NCBI GenBank assembly: GCA_002104985.1
Contig: MCGO01000015.1
Location: forward strand, 583,078-647,077
Origin: Rhizoclosmatium globosum
Taxonomy: Eukaryota > Chytridiomycota > Chytridiomycetes > Chytridiales > Chytriomycetaceae
Direction of reading: 5' to 3'
DNA: 64,000 bases
Below, piece after piece: positions 1 to 11,754 of this stretch. Made by a program: the position numbers and the translations under genes. How positions within the stretch are numbered: the first letter of the stretch is position 1; each line of letters starts with the position of its first letter. The notes under the pieces were generated by a model. It ran no database searches and was not told where the DNA came from. It saw nothing but the letters and a program-made list of their open reading frames with translations.

Positions 1-1449
1 GGAAGATGAACTCTAACTTTGGAATATGGAAGAGATGAAGCACAAGCTAAAATCATTGTGTTCGTGAGAAGGCTGATAAGGAATATCAAGCGTACGTCCA
101 AGAAATCAAGGAGCTCGACCGCGCTTTGGAGCAGGACAGAAAACTGAAAGAGTTTATGGCGACCAAAGTTGCTGATAGAGGAGAGAACCTTGAGAATGGC
201 TTTCATCTCGTAAACGAAACGGTTTGCAACGAATTTTTCCACGTTTCCTCTCACATAGAGTGTGCTAATATTAGAACCTATAAAACAGAGAAAGAATCCG
301 GAAACAAAAACATGCAATCCCAAGACGACGTCAGCGAGTCTCTCGACACCTACGAAAAAGCGTTTGCAGAAATCAGAAAAGTTACTGGAACGCAGGATAT
401 CGGGGAACTCGTGCAACGGTTCAAAGCCGTCGAAGACCAAAACTTTCGCTCTTCAATACGTTAATGAAATCAATAACGAGATTGAGAAGATGGCGGAAGA
501 GATTGTTCATGTCCAGAGACGTATTGATGGCTTGAAGGTTGAAATGGTTGCTGCGGAAGAAGAGACGAAGAGGATTATGCGGGATTGGAGGTTTGCCCAC
601 TTAATTTCATTTACCGTGTGTGTTGTACTCAGTTGACATTCAAAAACAAAGAACACGCTCGAACAATCCAAGGAAAAATGCGGTCACTATGAAAAAGACT
701 ACCTTGAGACAACACAGCTCCTAGACGATCTTCGTAAAGGAACAGAACGGCTCATTAAACTCTTCCGAGCAACTCACCTGGCTAGTTGCATCCCCAAGCC
801 AGTTCCAGCAGCTGAAGGTGAGACCGCTGTCGAAATCAACAAGACGGAAGAAGAGAAACAGCAGGAAGAAAGCGAAAAGGATGGAAAACCTGAAGTTCGA
901 TCCATGAGTGCCAGAATGCGTGCGGAATTCGCGCAAGCTACTGACGCGTTGCTTGGATCTCATGGAGTTACCGACACGAATTTGTTGCAGTGTTTGGGAC
1001 TTGTTGAGCTTAAGGCGAATGAACTCTTGACTCTTCATTATGTATTCAACAACCAGAAGAAGAGCAGTGCTGGAGAAGATAAGGGAGACGCTAAGGAGAG
1101 TGGGTTGTTATTCCATCAATGGTGTTGGTGGTTTGTTGGGACAAGGACCAATGGCTGTTGTGAACAATTTGACAATCGTGGCTCCAAGCACTGGGTATGA
1201 TGTCTTTTCGAAGTTCAATGATTTTTAATTGTTTTCTTAGCGATGACCATGACGGTGACGATGATATTTCGGATGAAGAAGACAGACCGTTGACAAGGGA
1301 GGAGCTCACTCAAAAGACTCTTCGCGGGGTAAATTAATTATATCAAATTATGTAATTGTACTAATCTTGTTGCTGGACAGCTTTCTAAACGAGAGAAGAC
1401 GGCCGGAGCCCCGAAAACAGCTCAGAAGAAAAAGAAGAAGCAAGCTTAA
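1..1449 (+). CDS. Outer dynein arm docking complex subunit (ODA1/CCDC114/CCDC63 family), 5' truncated by window edge
   Basis: This protein anchors outer dynein arms to axonemal doublet microtubules. The translated exons are coiled-coil and acidic/basic throughout. The most telling segment (about 340-560) reads YEKAFAEIRKVTG, then ELVQRFKAVEDQNF and YVNEINNEIEKMAEEI, which matches the conserved central block of the ODA1/CCDC114/CCDC63 family. Near the 3' end (1100-1200) a reading with GPMAVVNNLTIVAPSTG resembles the family's C-terminal linker, followed by an acidic stretch and a lysine-rich tail ending KKKKKQA. At least three introns are visible, for example about 592-640, 1199-1240 and 1329-1380. 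The reading frame also changes near 445, between QNF and YVNE, where no intron is evident. The true start lies upstream of base 1. Convergent with the gene ending at 1561. Family call is firm; which docking subunit is less sure. Confidence 0.82.
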
Positions 1450-1560
1450 TACCAAACCACCCATTTAAATTTATTCGTTTCTCTTATATTCTTGATACAA
1501 CAGTGAACTCGATAATTAAGTATACAATAAAAGAAATCGTGAATATCTTGTCCGTCGTCA

Positions 1561-2877
1561 TTATCTATCGAAAACTGTGCCCCAAGACCGATCCAACCAA
1601 GTATTCCGCCTCGGTAAAGGCTCATATTCGTATATACTAGACTGAGCAGTAACAACGTCCCTTACCGGGTGTATCTGAACCATCAACTCCGCAGCAGCCT
1701 GCATCCGTTCATAATAATTACCAAACGTTTTCAAATCCTTTGAAGCGACAGCTCGCGCTATACCATCCATCCCATTATCCGCATTCACAAACCTAGGCAG
1801 CCTTATAGTCTCGGGATCCACAGCAGCCCAGTACACGTCACCTGGCGTCTGTGGCTTTCCATGCGATATATACGCAGGCGCTGTATTCGGTTTCCCGAAT
1901 TGGAACTGGAGGACCCGGTTCTCGAAACTGAATGGAGCCGGGATGAGGACTTTACGGGTTTTGGGTTTGATTGGTTTGTATGGTTCTGCGGTCCATGGTT
2001 CGCGTTCGACGACGACTTTGACAAACTTTGTGGGGGGTTTGTGGTGGAGGGGTGGGAGTTTTGATTTGTGGAAGTTGGGTTTTTTATAGCGATTCGTGGG
2101 GGAGGGGAGGTGGGGGTGGAGGAGTGGGGCGACTTGGTTTTGGTTGTGGCTTTGGTGGGGACGGTTTTCTCTTCATGGGAGGTGGAGGTGGAGGAGTTGG
2201 TGGGTTTCGGGCATTAAAAGGTTGTTTCGGGAATGTAAGTTGGGCGTCGAATTTTTGGAGGCGATTTTGGAGGCGGTGTTGGTGGCTTGACTGGTTCAAG
2301 AGGGCTTTCGCAGAAGGGACAAGAATGGTAAGCCTTCTTCCACCATAATTGTCATAACGCTGTCTAGACCTCCATGCTCATAGAAATCGCCGGCGAGACC
2401 AAAGTTTTGCATGCAAGTTCGGATTTCAAGTAGTGCCTCGTTTAAACGATCAATCGGGTCTCGGGTATCAAGTTCATCATCTTTTGATGATGATGCTGGA
2501 CCAGACAGAACTGAAGAGCTTCCGCCTTTAGACTTTGTCGTATCAGCAACGAGATTTCCTCCAACCGAAACGGATGAACTTTTAATTGTCGCACTCTTGG
2601 CAGCATTCAGTGCGATATTTGATGGGGCCGTTTCAACCACTTGGGAGCATCAGGTTTTCTTGATTCGATAAGGCGTCAAAATCGACATCTTCATCAAAGC
2701 TGATTGCGTTCATCATCTGATTAAGCCCAGAAGTGTAATATCAGCCAATATCCCCTTGGCTTTGAACATAACACCATATAGTTCTTCCTGCCTCTCCTCT
2801 GAAAGACTCTCAAGAATCAGAATAATATCTTGAAGCTTTTTTGCTTTGGCTTCCCTGTCTTCATCCGTGGTGTCCAT
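1561..2877 (-). CDS. Unknown protein A, tandem paralogue of the gene at 2970-4280
   Basis: I do not recognise a named family. The likely start gives MDTTDEDREAKAKKLQDI, an N-terminal helical segment. A middle section has an acidic FDEDVDFDAL patch and a helix DRLNEALLEIRTCMQNFGL. A low-complexity proline- and serine-rich linker (about 2060-2300) follows. The C-terminal domain contains VYWAAVDPETIRLPRF and ends near RSWGTVFDR. Every one of these blocks has a counterpart in the same order in the neighbouring gene: for example AVDPETIRLPRF versus PVDRQIIRPPN, and NYYERMQAAAELM versus NYESRMETVVKLM. The two are therefore an old tandem duplication. A frame change or unmodelled intron lies near 2660-2720. 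Placement among axonemal genes hints at a ciliary role, but nothing in the sequence proves it. Confidence 0.5.
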
Positions 2878-2969
2878 AATTGTGAAAGAATAGTGCCTTT
2901 CAGTTTTCCCATTGTTTCCACCAAAGCGCATTCGAAAAACCCAACGTCATTGTCAATTTCCCCTTTATT

Positions 2970-4280
2970 TCAATATTTTATTGAAGCATGGAAACGCGCC
3001 ATCGACATTAGCTTTACAACTGTTTCCATGCGCGATTCGTAATTATTGTATACTGGTAAGTCCCTGTCAACTATAACGTGCGCAACTTTATCCAAGTCCC
3101 AAGGCTCGTGAAGCGTATTCGGTGGTCGAATTATTTGTCGGTCGACAGGGCTCCACCATTTATCGTGATTGTATTTGTGAAGTTGTCGTTGTCCATACAC
3201 TCCAAACTTTTTGAATGGATGGTCATCATTTTCAGAGGAGAGATTCGAATTTGTTGTTTCATTGATGAAGTGACATCACGAGGTTTGGTGCAACATACAG
3301 TGGTCTTGATGGAAGTTTCGATTCTTTTTTCTTGAGCTTGTTGGCATCGAGTATTGGGAGTGTCGCAAACTGAGGTTCCGACTTTGTCACTTGGGATGGT
3401 CTTGGCTCTGCATTAATTGGAGGCAGCGTAGATACTGATGTAGTTTGTGGCTGAATTTCGGAGGAATCATCACCCGTCTTCCATTCAGATGGCGACATGT
3501 TATCGTCTATATTTTTCTCCATTGCAGCGATGTTAGCGGCATTATCTTTCGGTTTTGATGAAGCACGGCGTTCGTTGAGACCGGGTTTGAGAGTGTGACT
3601 TTCACGACGTTTCGTTTCAGAGGGTTGAGCCTTTTGTGGTAGAACCCCTGCGTTTGATTTTCTTTTCATGTTTGTAGGCGGTTTCAAACTAGTTGCAATT
3701 GATGACTTTCTTCGGGTCTTTTTCTTTGTAGTTTCAGTTCCATCATGTTGCTCAAGTACTGTAGCGTCGAGGTTCTCTTCAACTAATGGCAGCTCTGTAG
3801 TAAGAGATTTCAGAGCGTTTTCAGGTGTAATTGCCATCAAAGCGCGCACAATTGGATCGTTTGCAGTCATTCCAGCTTCTGCCAACCGTGAGAGCATCTT
3901 TGCAGCCAATGAGTTCATGCCTTTGGCCAACAAGAAAGTTCTCAGAGCAACGAGTGATTCTTGTACTTTTTTAGTTAAATCATTGCCAGAGATGGAATAT
4001 TGGGAATCAAATATATCATCATCATCGAAATCGCCATCTTCCATATTGCGTGAGATTCCAATAAAGGTCTTGTTGAGCTTATTGAGAGCCATAGTAGCGA
4101 GTAACTCTTCTGCCGTTCGAAGAAGCTCTTGTATCTTGTAAAAGTCAGTTGCTAGTGTTTATACTATAGAAGTGAGGAGAAGGTAAATACTTGGTGGGTT
4201 TCATCTTCCGGAATCTCTTCCAACAACTGGATCAAAACGGTAAGGTATCGAGCTTCTGGTGATTCGTCGAATCCATCCAT
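2970..4280 (-). CDS. Unknown protein B, tandem paralogue of the gene at 1561-2877
   Basis: Start chosen at MDGFDESPEARYL; a longer reading frame upstream has no ATG. Exon 1 ends after EEIPEDETHQ at a GT donor near 4195. Exon 2 opens with IQELLRTAEELLATMALNKLN and continues through an acidic patch (EDGDFDDDDIF), a predicted helix (KKVQESLVALRTFLL) and a long basic, serine-rich disordered linker (about 3390-3760). The C-terminal domain carries WWSPVDRQIIRPPN and NNYESRMETVVKLM, matching the neighbour. The frame changes near 3260, between PNLVMSL and NETTNSNLSS, without a clean intron, so the consensus may be off by a base. No known domain recognised. Confidence 0.5.
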
Positions 4281-4385
4281 GTTTCTTAATTCCGGATTGG
4301 TGTTCTGATCCAATTTCTTTCTTTCTTCTTTCTTTTTTTCCCACCAATCAGTTAGCCAACCAAACACCTTTCCACCGCACTTCAA

Positions 4386-7300
4386 ATGGCACCAAAGAAG
4401 AAGAAAGAAAGGACTTCAAGGCAAGAATACTCTGAATAACCTTAAACGATGCTGACTAATACTTATCCCTCACCAGAAAAAGCGGCTGAATGTCGGTGGT
4501 GCAAAGGACCAAGGCAACGTCACAAACATGTCCTTCAAAACAAAGTCGATCGTCGTTCGGACTCAGTCCGTTGCGGACCACGACTTGGACGCTGCCGATT
4601 CCGCGAAACAATCGAACATTGATCTCAAGAACATTCTGGCAATGACAGCCCACTTTAACACTTCAAATAGAAAGGGTGTGTTTAGTGCACAGTTAATGGT
4701 TTAATTGGTTTAATTGAGTAATTATCCACCCAGATGCTCTCAATCGATTGAAGGACTTGATCACGGACGACCCTCGCACAATGGTTCTGCACTTGAGTCA
4801 AATCATCAATGGCGTCGCTCCTATTCTCTTGGACCGTGAATATGAAGTCAGAAAGGCTTTGATTCAGTTTGCCAAAGTGCTCGTGAAACTGGCTCCTGCG
4901 GTAATAACACATAATACGCGACTCATTATCTGACTCCACTTGTTTCAGAAACTCTTGATGCCATTTGTCACTGTTGTTATTACATACGCTTGCTCTGCCA
5001 TGAACCATATCGTTAATGAAATCAGATACGATGCTGTCAGATTCATCAATATTTGGATTGAGACTTTCCCGGCTTCGTTTGTGGGCCCTTCCGATCAGAT
5101 TATTCAGAATTACATGTCATTGTTGAGTTTGAAGCGACAGAAAGTGACTGGTGCGTGAATTCTCTTCGAATGGTATCAAGGGTTCTAACAGTCTCAAGGC
5201 CAAGATTCTTTCATCAAAAAGTCAAAGGAGGCTGCAATGGACAGCGTATGTTTTCTCAGCCTTGTTTTTCTTGGGCTCACATTGAAGTCTAGGATCAAAT
5301 CGTGGTTCTCAGCAGTATGAGCAAGTTACTCGATATTTCAGGCGATTTGACACTGGGTGAAACAAAGTAATTATTTACTATAATGAGCAAGTATGAATCT
5401 TAATCTGTGAAATCAGGCAACCTTCAGCTTATTCATTGTACTTCAAAAGTGTAAGTCCTTCACCCCCGTTTTGGAACGAATTAAATATTATCATAGGATA
5501 TCACACTTAAACGAAGCGCTGACCGATGGGCCCAAAGCGCGAAATGGAACTTGGACGTCTTCGGCGTCCCTCTTTCCTCCTCAACAAACCTGTTCAATCC
5601 CTACCTAGCATAAATTCAAACGATCGTATCCAACTTACTCTTGGTGAAACTGTCGTGGCTGCCAAAGCTGCTCCAACCATCAAATGGGGACCGTCAGACT
5701 TTGTCAACGCGATTGTCCCTGCGTGTATCGACATTTGGCTTGAAGCTGTACCGTTGGTTCTGTCTGGAGTAATGATCAACGAAAACCAGTCGCTTGAGAA
5801 GTTGAATTTGGCGATGGCGATTATACATCAAGCGCTTGTAAAACATGTTGCAGTTTGCACTGACGTTGAGAGGAAAGCGATTGTGAGTGCGTTCTCCAAG
5901 CATATATTGGTTTCGTTCCCGTATGGAAACAATGCGGTTGGGATTAAAACGGAATACGTAAGCAGCTCTTGATTTAAAAGCGACTTGTAAACTGAAGAAT
6001 TTTACAGTGTGAACAAGTCCTTCAAGAAATGAACATCAAAACATGTGAAATCGTTTCACTGTTCCAGAAGTCGGACTGGTCGGGTGGACAAAACGAAAAT
6101 AACAGCTGGGAGGAGAAGATGTTTGATTACATTTTCAAAATCATTGCGGCCAAGGTCAGACACATACTTTCCTAAACCGGGAATGAGCATTAACATAAAG
6201 TTCAGGACGACATCCTCCCACTCCAATCAATGAAAATGATTTTCCCACTCTGCGAAGCAACTATTCGCTCTCAACTAAACGCGGCCCAAAGCTCATGGAA
6301 CTTCTTGTCCGTCGACACAAAGAACTCAGCCCGAAAACGGCGCTCTGGTCCGAAATGTTTGCATTTATCGAAAAGGGGTTCATGGAAATCAATCCAACTG
6401 TCAACAACACTTCGAAAGTGGAATGGATTTCGTATTTGCCAAAGGCGCTTTGGGGTCTCGGGAATTCAAATGAACGAGCGAGTAAAAGCATTCTTGCGTT
6501 TTTGTCAACAGTGTTGCGGACGTTGCCTCAAACAGAAGAGTCGTTGGTATGTTTAAATATTGGGTGCCAGTCAAGGATTAATTCAGGGTTTTGCAGAAAC
6601 TCGGAAACAATACTCAGAACGCCATTATTCCGTTCTTTTACGTCGTCACGCCTCAGAAGGGCCCATCTATGGACCGTTCTTGCTGTTGTCAGTTGAGACT
6701 CAAAAGGCTGCTATCGAAATGCTGTATTATCTCCCCACTTGGTCCGAAAAGCTCGTTAGCGCATTGGCTTCATGCTTGACATGTAAGATTGATGAATGAT
6801 TTTTTTGCACACGTGTAACAATCATTACAGCACCAACCGCTGACGTTAGCATCATCTCACGCGCCTTTGAAATCACTTTTGAGCGACAAAGTTTCCCCCA
6901 ACGTTGTTTTGGAGTGGGATATCTTTTTCGGATTCGTGTTTACAGTGGGAGTCGTTGGATCTACTTCTGACTTGTTGGGAAGACTTCAAAGTTCGGAGTT
7001 AGCTACATATGAGAGCTATGGAACCACATTTGGTCAAGTTGCGAAGGGTGAGCTCGAGCAGAAATGTGGTGCTTTGTCGGGACTTGAGGTGGCCTTGGTT
7101 CGACGTCGTGTGTATCTGAGCAGGGTAAGTCTTCATTATTGGATGTGGCAGTGGATCTAAATCGTTCTGCTATTAGATGGTCGCGCAACTTCTTCGCTCT
7201 CATTTCAATAACGGGGCTCTCGAATTCACGCTCGATGTATTGGCAGCATTCCAGGTTTTTATTGTCTGATGTTTTGTAATATTTGACACTTACCGACTCT

Positions 7301-7624
7301 AAGGTGAACATCAAAACTTTGGATTCATTCTTCGGAGTATCTTCCCTCTTGTCTGCGATTCTCGAAGAAGCAGGGCCAGTGGAGCTAAACAATGAGTTCT
7401 TGTCTCACCTTTCAGGGCTTTGTTCAACGGCGATTTTGATGTGCCTCGCTACAAGTCATGAAAACTACGACCTTTTCAAAATGTCCGCGGACGTGAGTCT
7501 AGAGGTTCTTACGTATCTTCCAGGAATTGTAGGCCAATTTAGGGAGACGTTTTCTGCCAACTCGAAGAACTTGTCGTACTCATTAAAAGATCGTGTAAAA
7601 ATGATTTTAGATCGATTGCAATAA
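4386..7624 (+). CDS. IPI1: Ipi1/TEX10-like pre-60S ribosome assembly factor (Rix1 complex)
   Basis: Ipi1 (animal TEX10) is a HEAT-repeat scaffold of the Rix1/PELP1 complex, which acts on pre-60S particles and in ITS2 processing. The N-terminus shows the family signature: a lysine-rich start with KDF, then KKRLNVGG, TNMSFKTKSIVV and QSVA, followed by HEAT repeats such as DALNRLKDLITDDP, DREYEVRKALIQF and NEIRYDAVRFINIWIETFP. The protein continues well past the short yeast Ipi1 length (about 330 residues), so it has the longer TEX10-like form. About nine introns are visible, with acceptors near 4733, 4947, 6006, 6206, 6831 and 7303. The frame breaks at the start (about 4420), near 5590, at 6284 and at 6657. 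The last two sit in GGCCC/GGGCCC runs, where one added G would restore the frame. The exact start is uncertain: the ATG at 4386 is out of frame with the KDF motif. Confidence 0.82.
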
Positions 7625-7655
7625 AGATAATTTTTATTCCAAAATATGTTTTCAT

Positions 7656-9425
7656 TCATTCGTCAGCTCCCCATGCATGCACAGACAACTTCTGCACTTT
7701 CTTGCTGATTTCACCTTCATCCAATAAGTGCTCCTCCAATGGTTGTTCGATTTCCGTTTCAGTCAAAGTAACAACGGAATCGAGGATACCAAAACTGCCG
7801 ACGGTGCATCTTCTACCTTTCCAACCTCTACAATAGACTCACAAGCCTTCTTCTCCGGTTCGTTGGTTGTCTCCTCAATGACTTCGATAATCTTTGGTGC
7901 CTCTACAATCTCGTCCGCGTCCGCAAAGCTTACTCGCTTTCTTTCAGTTTCATGGAATTCAAGAGCAGGTACATCGTCCTTTTCTTCATCTTCCAGTTCA
8001 GTGATAGTTGGGCCAGAACGCGTTTCCTTTGTCCCTTGCTCTTCCTCAATTTCCTCCAACAAATCACGCTCAAAAGAAGTAAGGAGCTCCAATTTAGACA
8101 TTTCGGCTCTTGTTTCGGCATAGTCGCGCTCCTCGCGATCATTCTTCTCGTTTTCTGGAGCGTTCGGGTCTTTCTCCTCGATTTTGGAGAGCTGTTCGTC
8201 ACGAAATGCGACCAATCTTGGGTCTGCGAGTTCAGGAGTTTCTTCTTCGGGACCGTATTTCTCGATGCGGCGGGCACGAGCTTCTTCTTGGATCTTTTTG
8301 AGAGCTGGGAGAAAGACGATGAGATGACGATTGAAACTGAAATTGGGCTTACCTTCAAAGTTACGATCGTGCTCCTTTCTTTCCTCCTCACGTTGACGAG
8401 TTCTTTCTTCACGTTCAGCTTCCATACCGCCAAGGGCCCTTTGGACGAATGAGCAGAGAGTTGAATAATCGTAGAAAGAACATACCAAGCTTCGGTGGCA
8501 AGACGTTCTTTATCGAACACTGGACGATCATCCAAGTAAGTTAGCTTCTTCAAACGGGAGACCATGGTACGGCGGTAGTTCATAATCTTTGGAATCACTG
8601 GATTGGACATGATATTCAAGACACACTGCAACAGAAGCCGCGTTAACGACAAGAGACTCCAAATAGTTTTACTCACGAGCTCGGGCATTTTTTCAAAGAC
8701 TTCCAACACCTCAGGGTCCTCGATTTGGTTGAATGACAAATCTACGATTTCGAGACTCGGGCATTCTAATAAATGCATGATATCCTGAGCAGATTTGAGA
8801 TAATTATGGTCCATTTGAAGAGTTTTAAGCTTTGGAAGGCCGGAAAGGCCCGAGATGGACTTGATTAAGTTGTTTCCAAGGTTGATTGTGTCCAAGTCCT
8901 GGAGTGCATCAAGATTCTCTGATTTAAGAATTAGGATTCTTGATATATTATAAAGAATTTGTTGATGTACCGATTACTTGAATGCAGTTTTGGTGCAAGA
9001 ATCTGTGGGGTTGGTTGACTGTCAACTTCACTGACATCTTACATTAAACTCACAAGCAGCGTAGCTCAGTCAAAGCTTCCAGATTTTTAATCTGAGAAAG
9101 TCCGTTTCCTTCAAGCCACAGTGAGCGTAGCCCAGTGTATTTCTCGAGGTTTTCAATGTCAGCAAAACCTTTGAACAGCATCAGTATGAGATTCAGACTA
9201 TTCTTAGATCACCTTTAAAATGAAGATAGATCTTGTCGTTTAATTCGGGCGTGGCGTAGGCCTGCTGCTCCAGACAAAGCTGTTTGAGGTACTTTGGTGT
9301 CATCTTGGTGTTCTGGGAATGAAGATGAGTTCAGATGTCATCCTACGTTAACAAGGTACTCACCCCTTTTCATCCACTTCGCGAGCGTCGCGTCCAAAGA
9401 AACGGCGGGGAGGACGAGCTAGCAT
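7656..9425 (-). CDS. DNAAF1: Dynein axonemal assembly factor 1 (DNAAF1/LRRC50/ODA7)
   Basis: DNAAF1 works in the cytoplasm to preassemble axonemal dynein arms before transport into the cilium. Residues about 15-45 read [16 protein letters not shown] and [11 protein letters not shown], the family's entry motif. Six SDS22-like leucine-rich repeats follow ([45 protein letters not shown] and so on), then the LRR cap with [21 protein letters not shown] and [15 protein letters not shown]. The C-terminal half is acidic coiled coil, as in animal and algal members. Short introns interrupt the repeats. The last ~35 residues ([14 protein letters not shown] to the stop) are in another frame from the preceding segment, so a base is probably missing near 7775-7800. 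The start codon is only 39 bp from that of LRRC49 on the other strand. Confidence 0.95.
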
Positions 9426-9464
9426 ATTTTGTGTTAGTTTTTGTTTGTGACAATTATTCGTGAA
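9426..9464. promoter_or_regulatory. 39-bp divergent promoter between DNAAF1 and LRRC49
   Basis: The two start codons point away from each other with only 39 bases between them, so both 5' UTRs must overlap or be extremely short. The core promoter elements must lie in this interval or inside the two genes. The interval is T-rich on the + strand. No RFX-type X-box could be picked out with confidence. Confidence 0.6.
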
Positions 9465-11710
9465 ATGCGTCCACATCCTTCCGTGGGATCCTCCTTTAAT
9501 TACGTCCCAAGAACATCATCTATTTCAAATGCGAAACAAGCGTGGGGATCTGGCTCTATGCAACCCTCTGTTGCAGGATCATCTGTTAAACTTGGAATTG
9601 GTCCCAAACAGGATTCAGGGGTGTCCATTAGCTCTGCGGCAGACTCAATAGATAAGCCCGTCATTAAGAATTTGAGACCTGAAGATATTCCATTCCAAGT
9701 ACTTGTTCGTTATTGTCGTGATATCCCTAAATTTTACATCAATAGAGAGCTGAAGACGAACGCGAATTGAATCCGGAGAGAATCAATCTAAATAGAAAGA
9801 GCCTTCAAGTATGTGAATGAAGTTAATCGGATACGAATTTTAACTGAATGTAGTCTTGCGTGATTCTTTCGAACGAAGAACGCCTCCGACTATTGAATTA
9901 TCAAACCAACTCCATCACCAAGATTGAACACTTGGATAATTTGAGAAATTTGGTGTTCTTGGACTTCTACAACAATGCGATTGAGAAAATAGAGGGACTA
10001 GACTATCTTTCTAATCTACGCGTGTTGATGGTAAAAAGACTTGCTCTGTCAAGAATCTTAACTAAATTTATATAGCTTGGACGAAACAAAATACAAAAGA
10101 TTGAGGGTCTTGAATCACTGTCAAAGTTGGACGTCTTGGACTTACATGCAAACCAAATCACAACCGTCGGTTCGTAAATTCGAGGCTTCCCTAAATTATT
10201 CATTAATTTTGTTCTTCAGAGAACTTGGAGCCTCTGACTAGCCTGCGTGTTCTCAACCTCGAGGATAATAGCATAAATACTCTTCACAAGCTTCCCATTC
10301 CAACCTTAGCCGAGCTCAACCTCAAGAGAAATCAAGTAAATTATGTTATACGATATATTGTTTGCATAGCTAACAGTCTTACTCAAGATACAAACAATAC
10401 ACGGTATTCAATCTCTCGTAAATTTGAAGCGGCTGGTCCTCTCCAACAACAGCGTTGCGTCATTTGAAAACATCATAGACCTTTTGCTGTCGACGACGTT
10501 ACTCGAACTCTCACTAGAAGGGAATCCGATAACAGCCGATCAGTATTATCGCCTGATTTTGGCAAATCGAATCAAGACTCTCAAATACTTGGATGGAAAG
10601 CGAATCTCTGAAGAAGAGAAGCGAACCGCGCTCAAAATCGCAAAACGCGAAACGGAGCGTCGAAAAGAGACTGAACGAGTTTTGAGTCAGGCTGAAGAGA
10701 GAAAAAAGGCGGTAGATGTCATCAAAAGACGCTGGAATCTAGATATGGAGATTGAAAGGAAGCGTCATAAAGGGTTCATGGATTATATGGGTAAAGCGAG
10801 CGTAGACGACGATGGAAGTGGGTTGAACAAGAAGGGGAAACCGTCAAAGTCCGATGAAGGTGCTGTTGGTGGTCTAATTTATACGGAAGGAAATCAGATG
10901 TTCTTGTGAGTTTGAAGCTCTTCTTTCGTCATTTGAATGAAAACAACAGGTATGGCAACGACTCTCTGTCGCTGTTTGAGAAAGCTGAAACAACCGGAAT
11001 AACAACAATATACTTTCAATATATTGATATCAAGAAGCTCGCTGGTGCTCTCGCTAAAGTAAAGAGATTCTTTGAAGTGGATACCATCACATTCTCCGAC
11101 AACAATATGAATTCATTGAAGAAGGTGAATTTTGTTTCAAGTCCAACGAAACTTATGAATAAGGATGTAGATTGAAGTTCTTTCGCAACTGTCTGTGTCA
11201 AAGCCGTTGACGGTTGTCATCGAAAACAACGCAATTATTGATTCACCTTTCTTCTTTCATTATACGTTATTTCGGTTATGTCGCTTTTCGCATCATAACG
11301 TTATCAAGACGTTGAATGGGACGGAAATCACATCTGAAATGCTCGATGAAGCTGTAATTCGATTTGGTGAGCCTCGCATACTAAGAAACATTGGTGTAAT
11401 TAAGCTATGTAAGGTGTTTTGAGGGCGGGTCTCTTGAAAACCGCGAGTATGGCGACGATGGAGTCATTTTCGCGGGAGTTTGGATCTGACGGCTTTGATG
11501 CAACTGATGTTCGTCCTCGCAATACTATTACACGTGAAACTCAAGCCCGTAAGAATTATTTTTTGTTATATATGCTTTTTGACACCGCGGTTAGATGTGG
11601 ATAAGCTGCTAACTGAAGTCGTCGAGGCAAACGCGAAGGCCCTAGAATTTGAAAGATTGTGGCCTTTGATGGTGAAAGCAAAGATTGAATCTTCCTTTTC
11701 TGAAAAATAA
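9465..11710 (+). CDS. LRRC49: LRRC49-like leucine-rich protein of the tubulin polyglutamylase complex
   Basis: LRRC49 associates with the tubulin polyglutamylase complex at basal bodies and axonemes. After a disordered N-terminus comes the family motif RINLNRKSLQ then LSNEERLRLLNYQ, followed by LRRs: LRNLVFLDFYNNAIEKI, LGRNKIQKIEGLESL, LDVLDLHANQIT, LRVLNLEDNSI, LAELNLKRNQ and LKRLVLSNNS. The repeat cap reads LEGNPITADQYYR and LKYLDGKRISEEEKR, then a basic coiled coil. The C-terminal part (from about 10,950) has FEVDTITFSDNNM and FFFHYTLFRLCRFSHHNV with KTLNGTEIT, matching the family's conserved tail. ATG at 9465 is the first in frame; upstream codons continue open but without ATG. About nine small introns. 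Runs towards the next gene with 44 bp between stop and ATG. Confidence 0.88.
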
Positions 11711-11754
11711 ATAATTCTGTTATATGAAATTGTCATTTGAAGCTCCGTGCAAAC

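Noticed and set aside
2084..2348. Proline- or glycine/tryptophan-rich frames on both strands
   Set aside because: Products of a low-complexity GGT/GGA-rich tract in the linker of unknown protein A.
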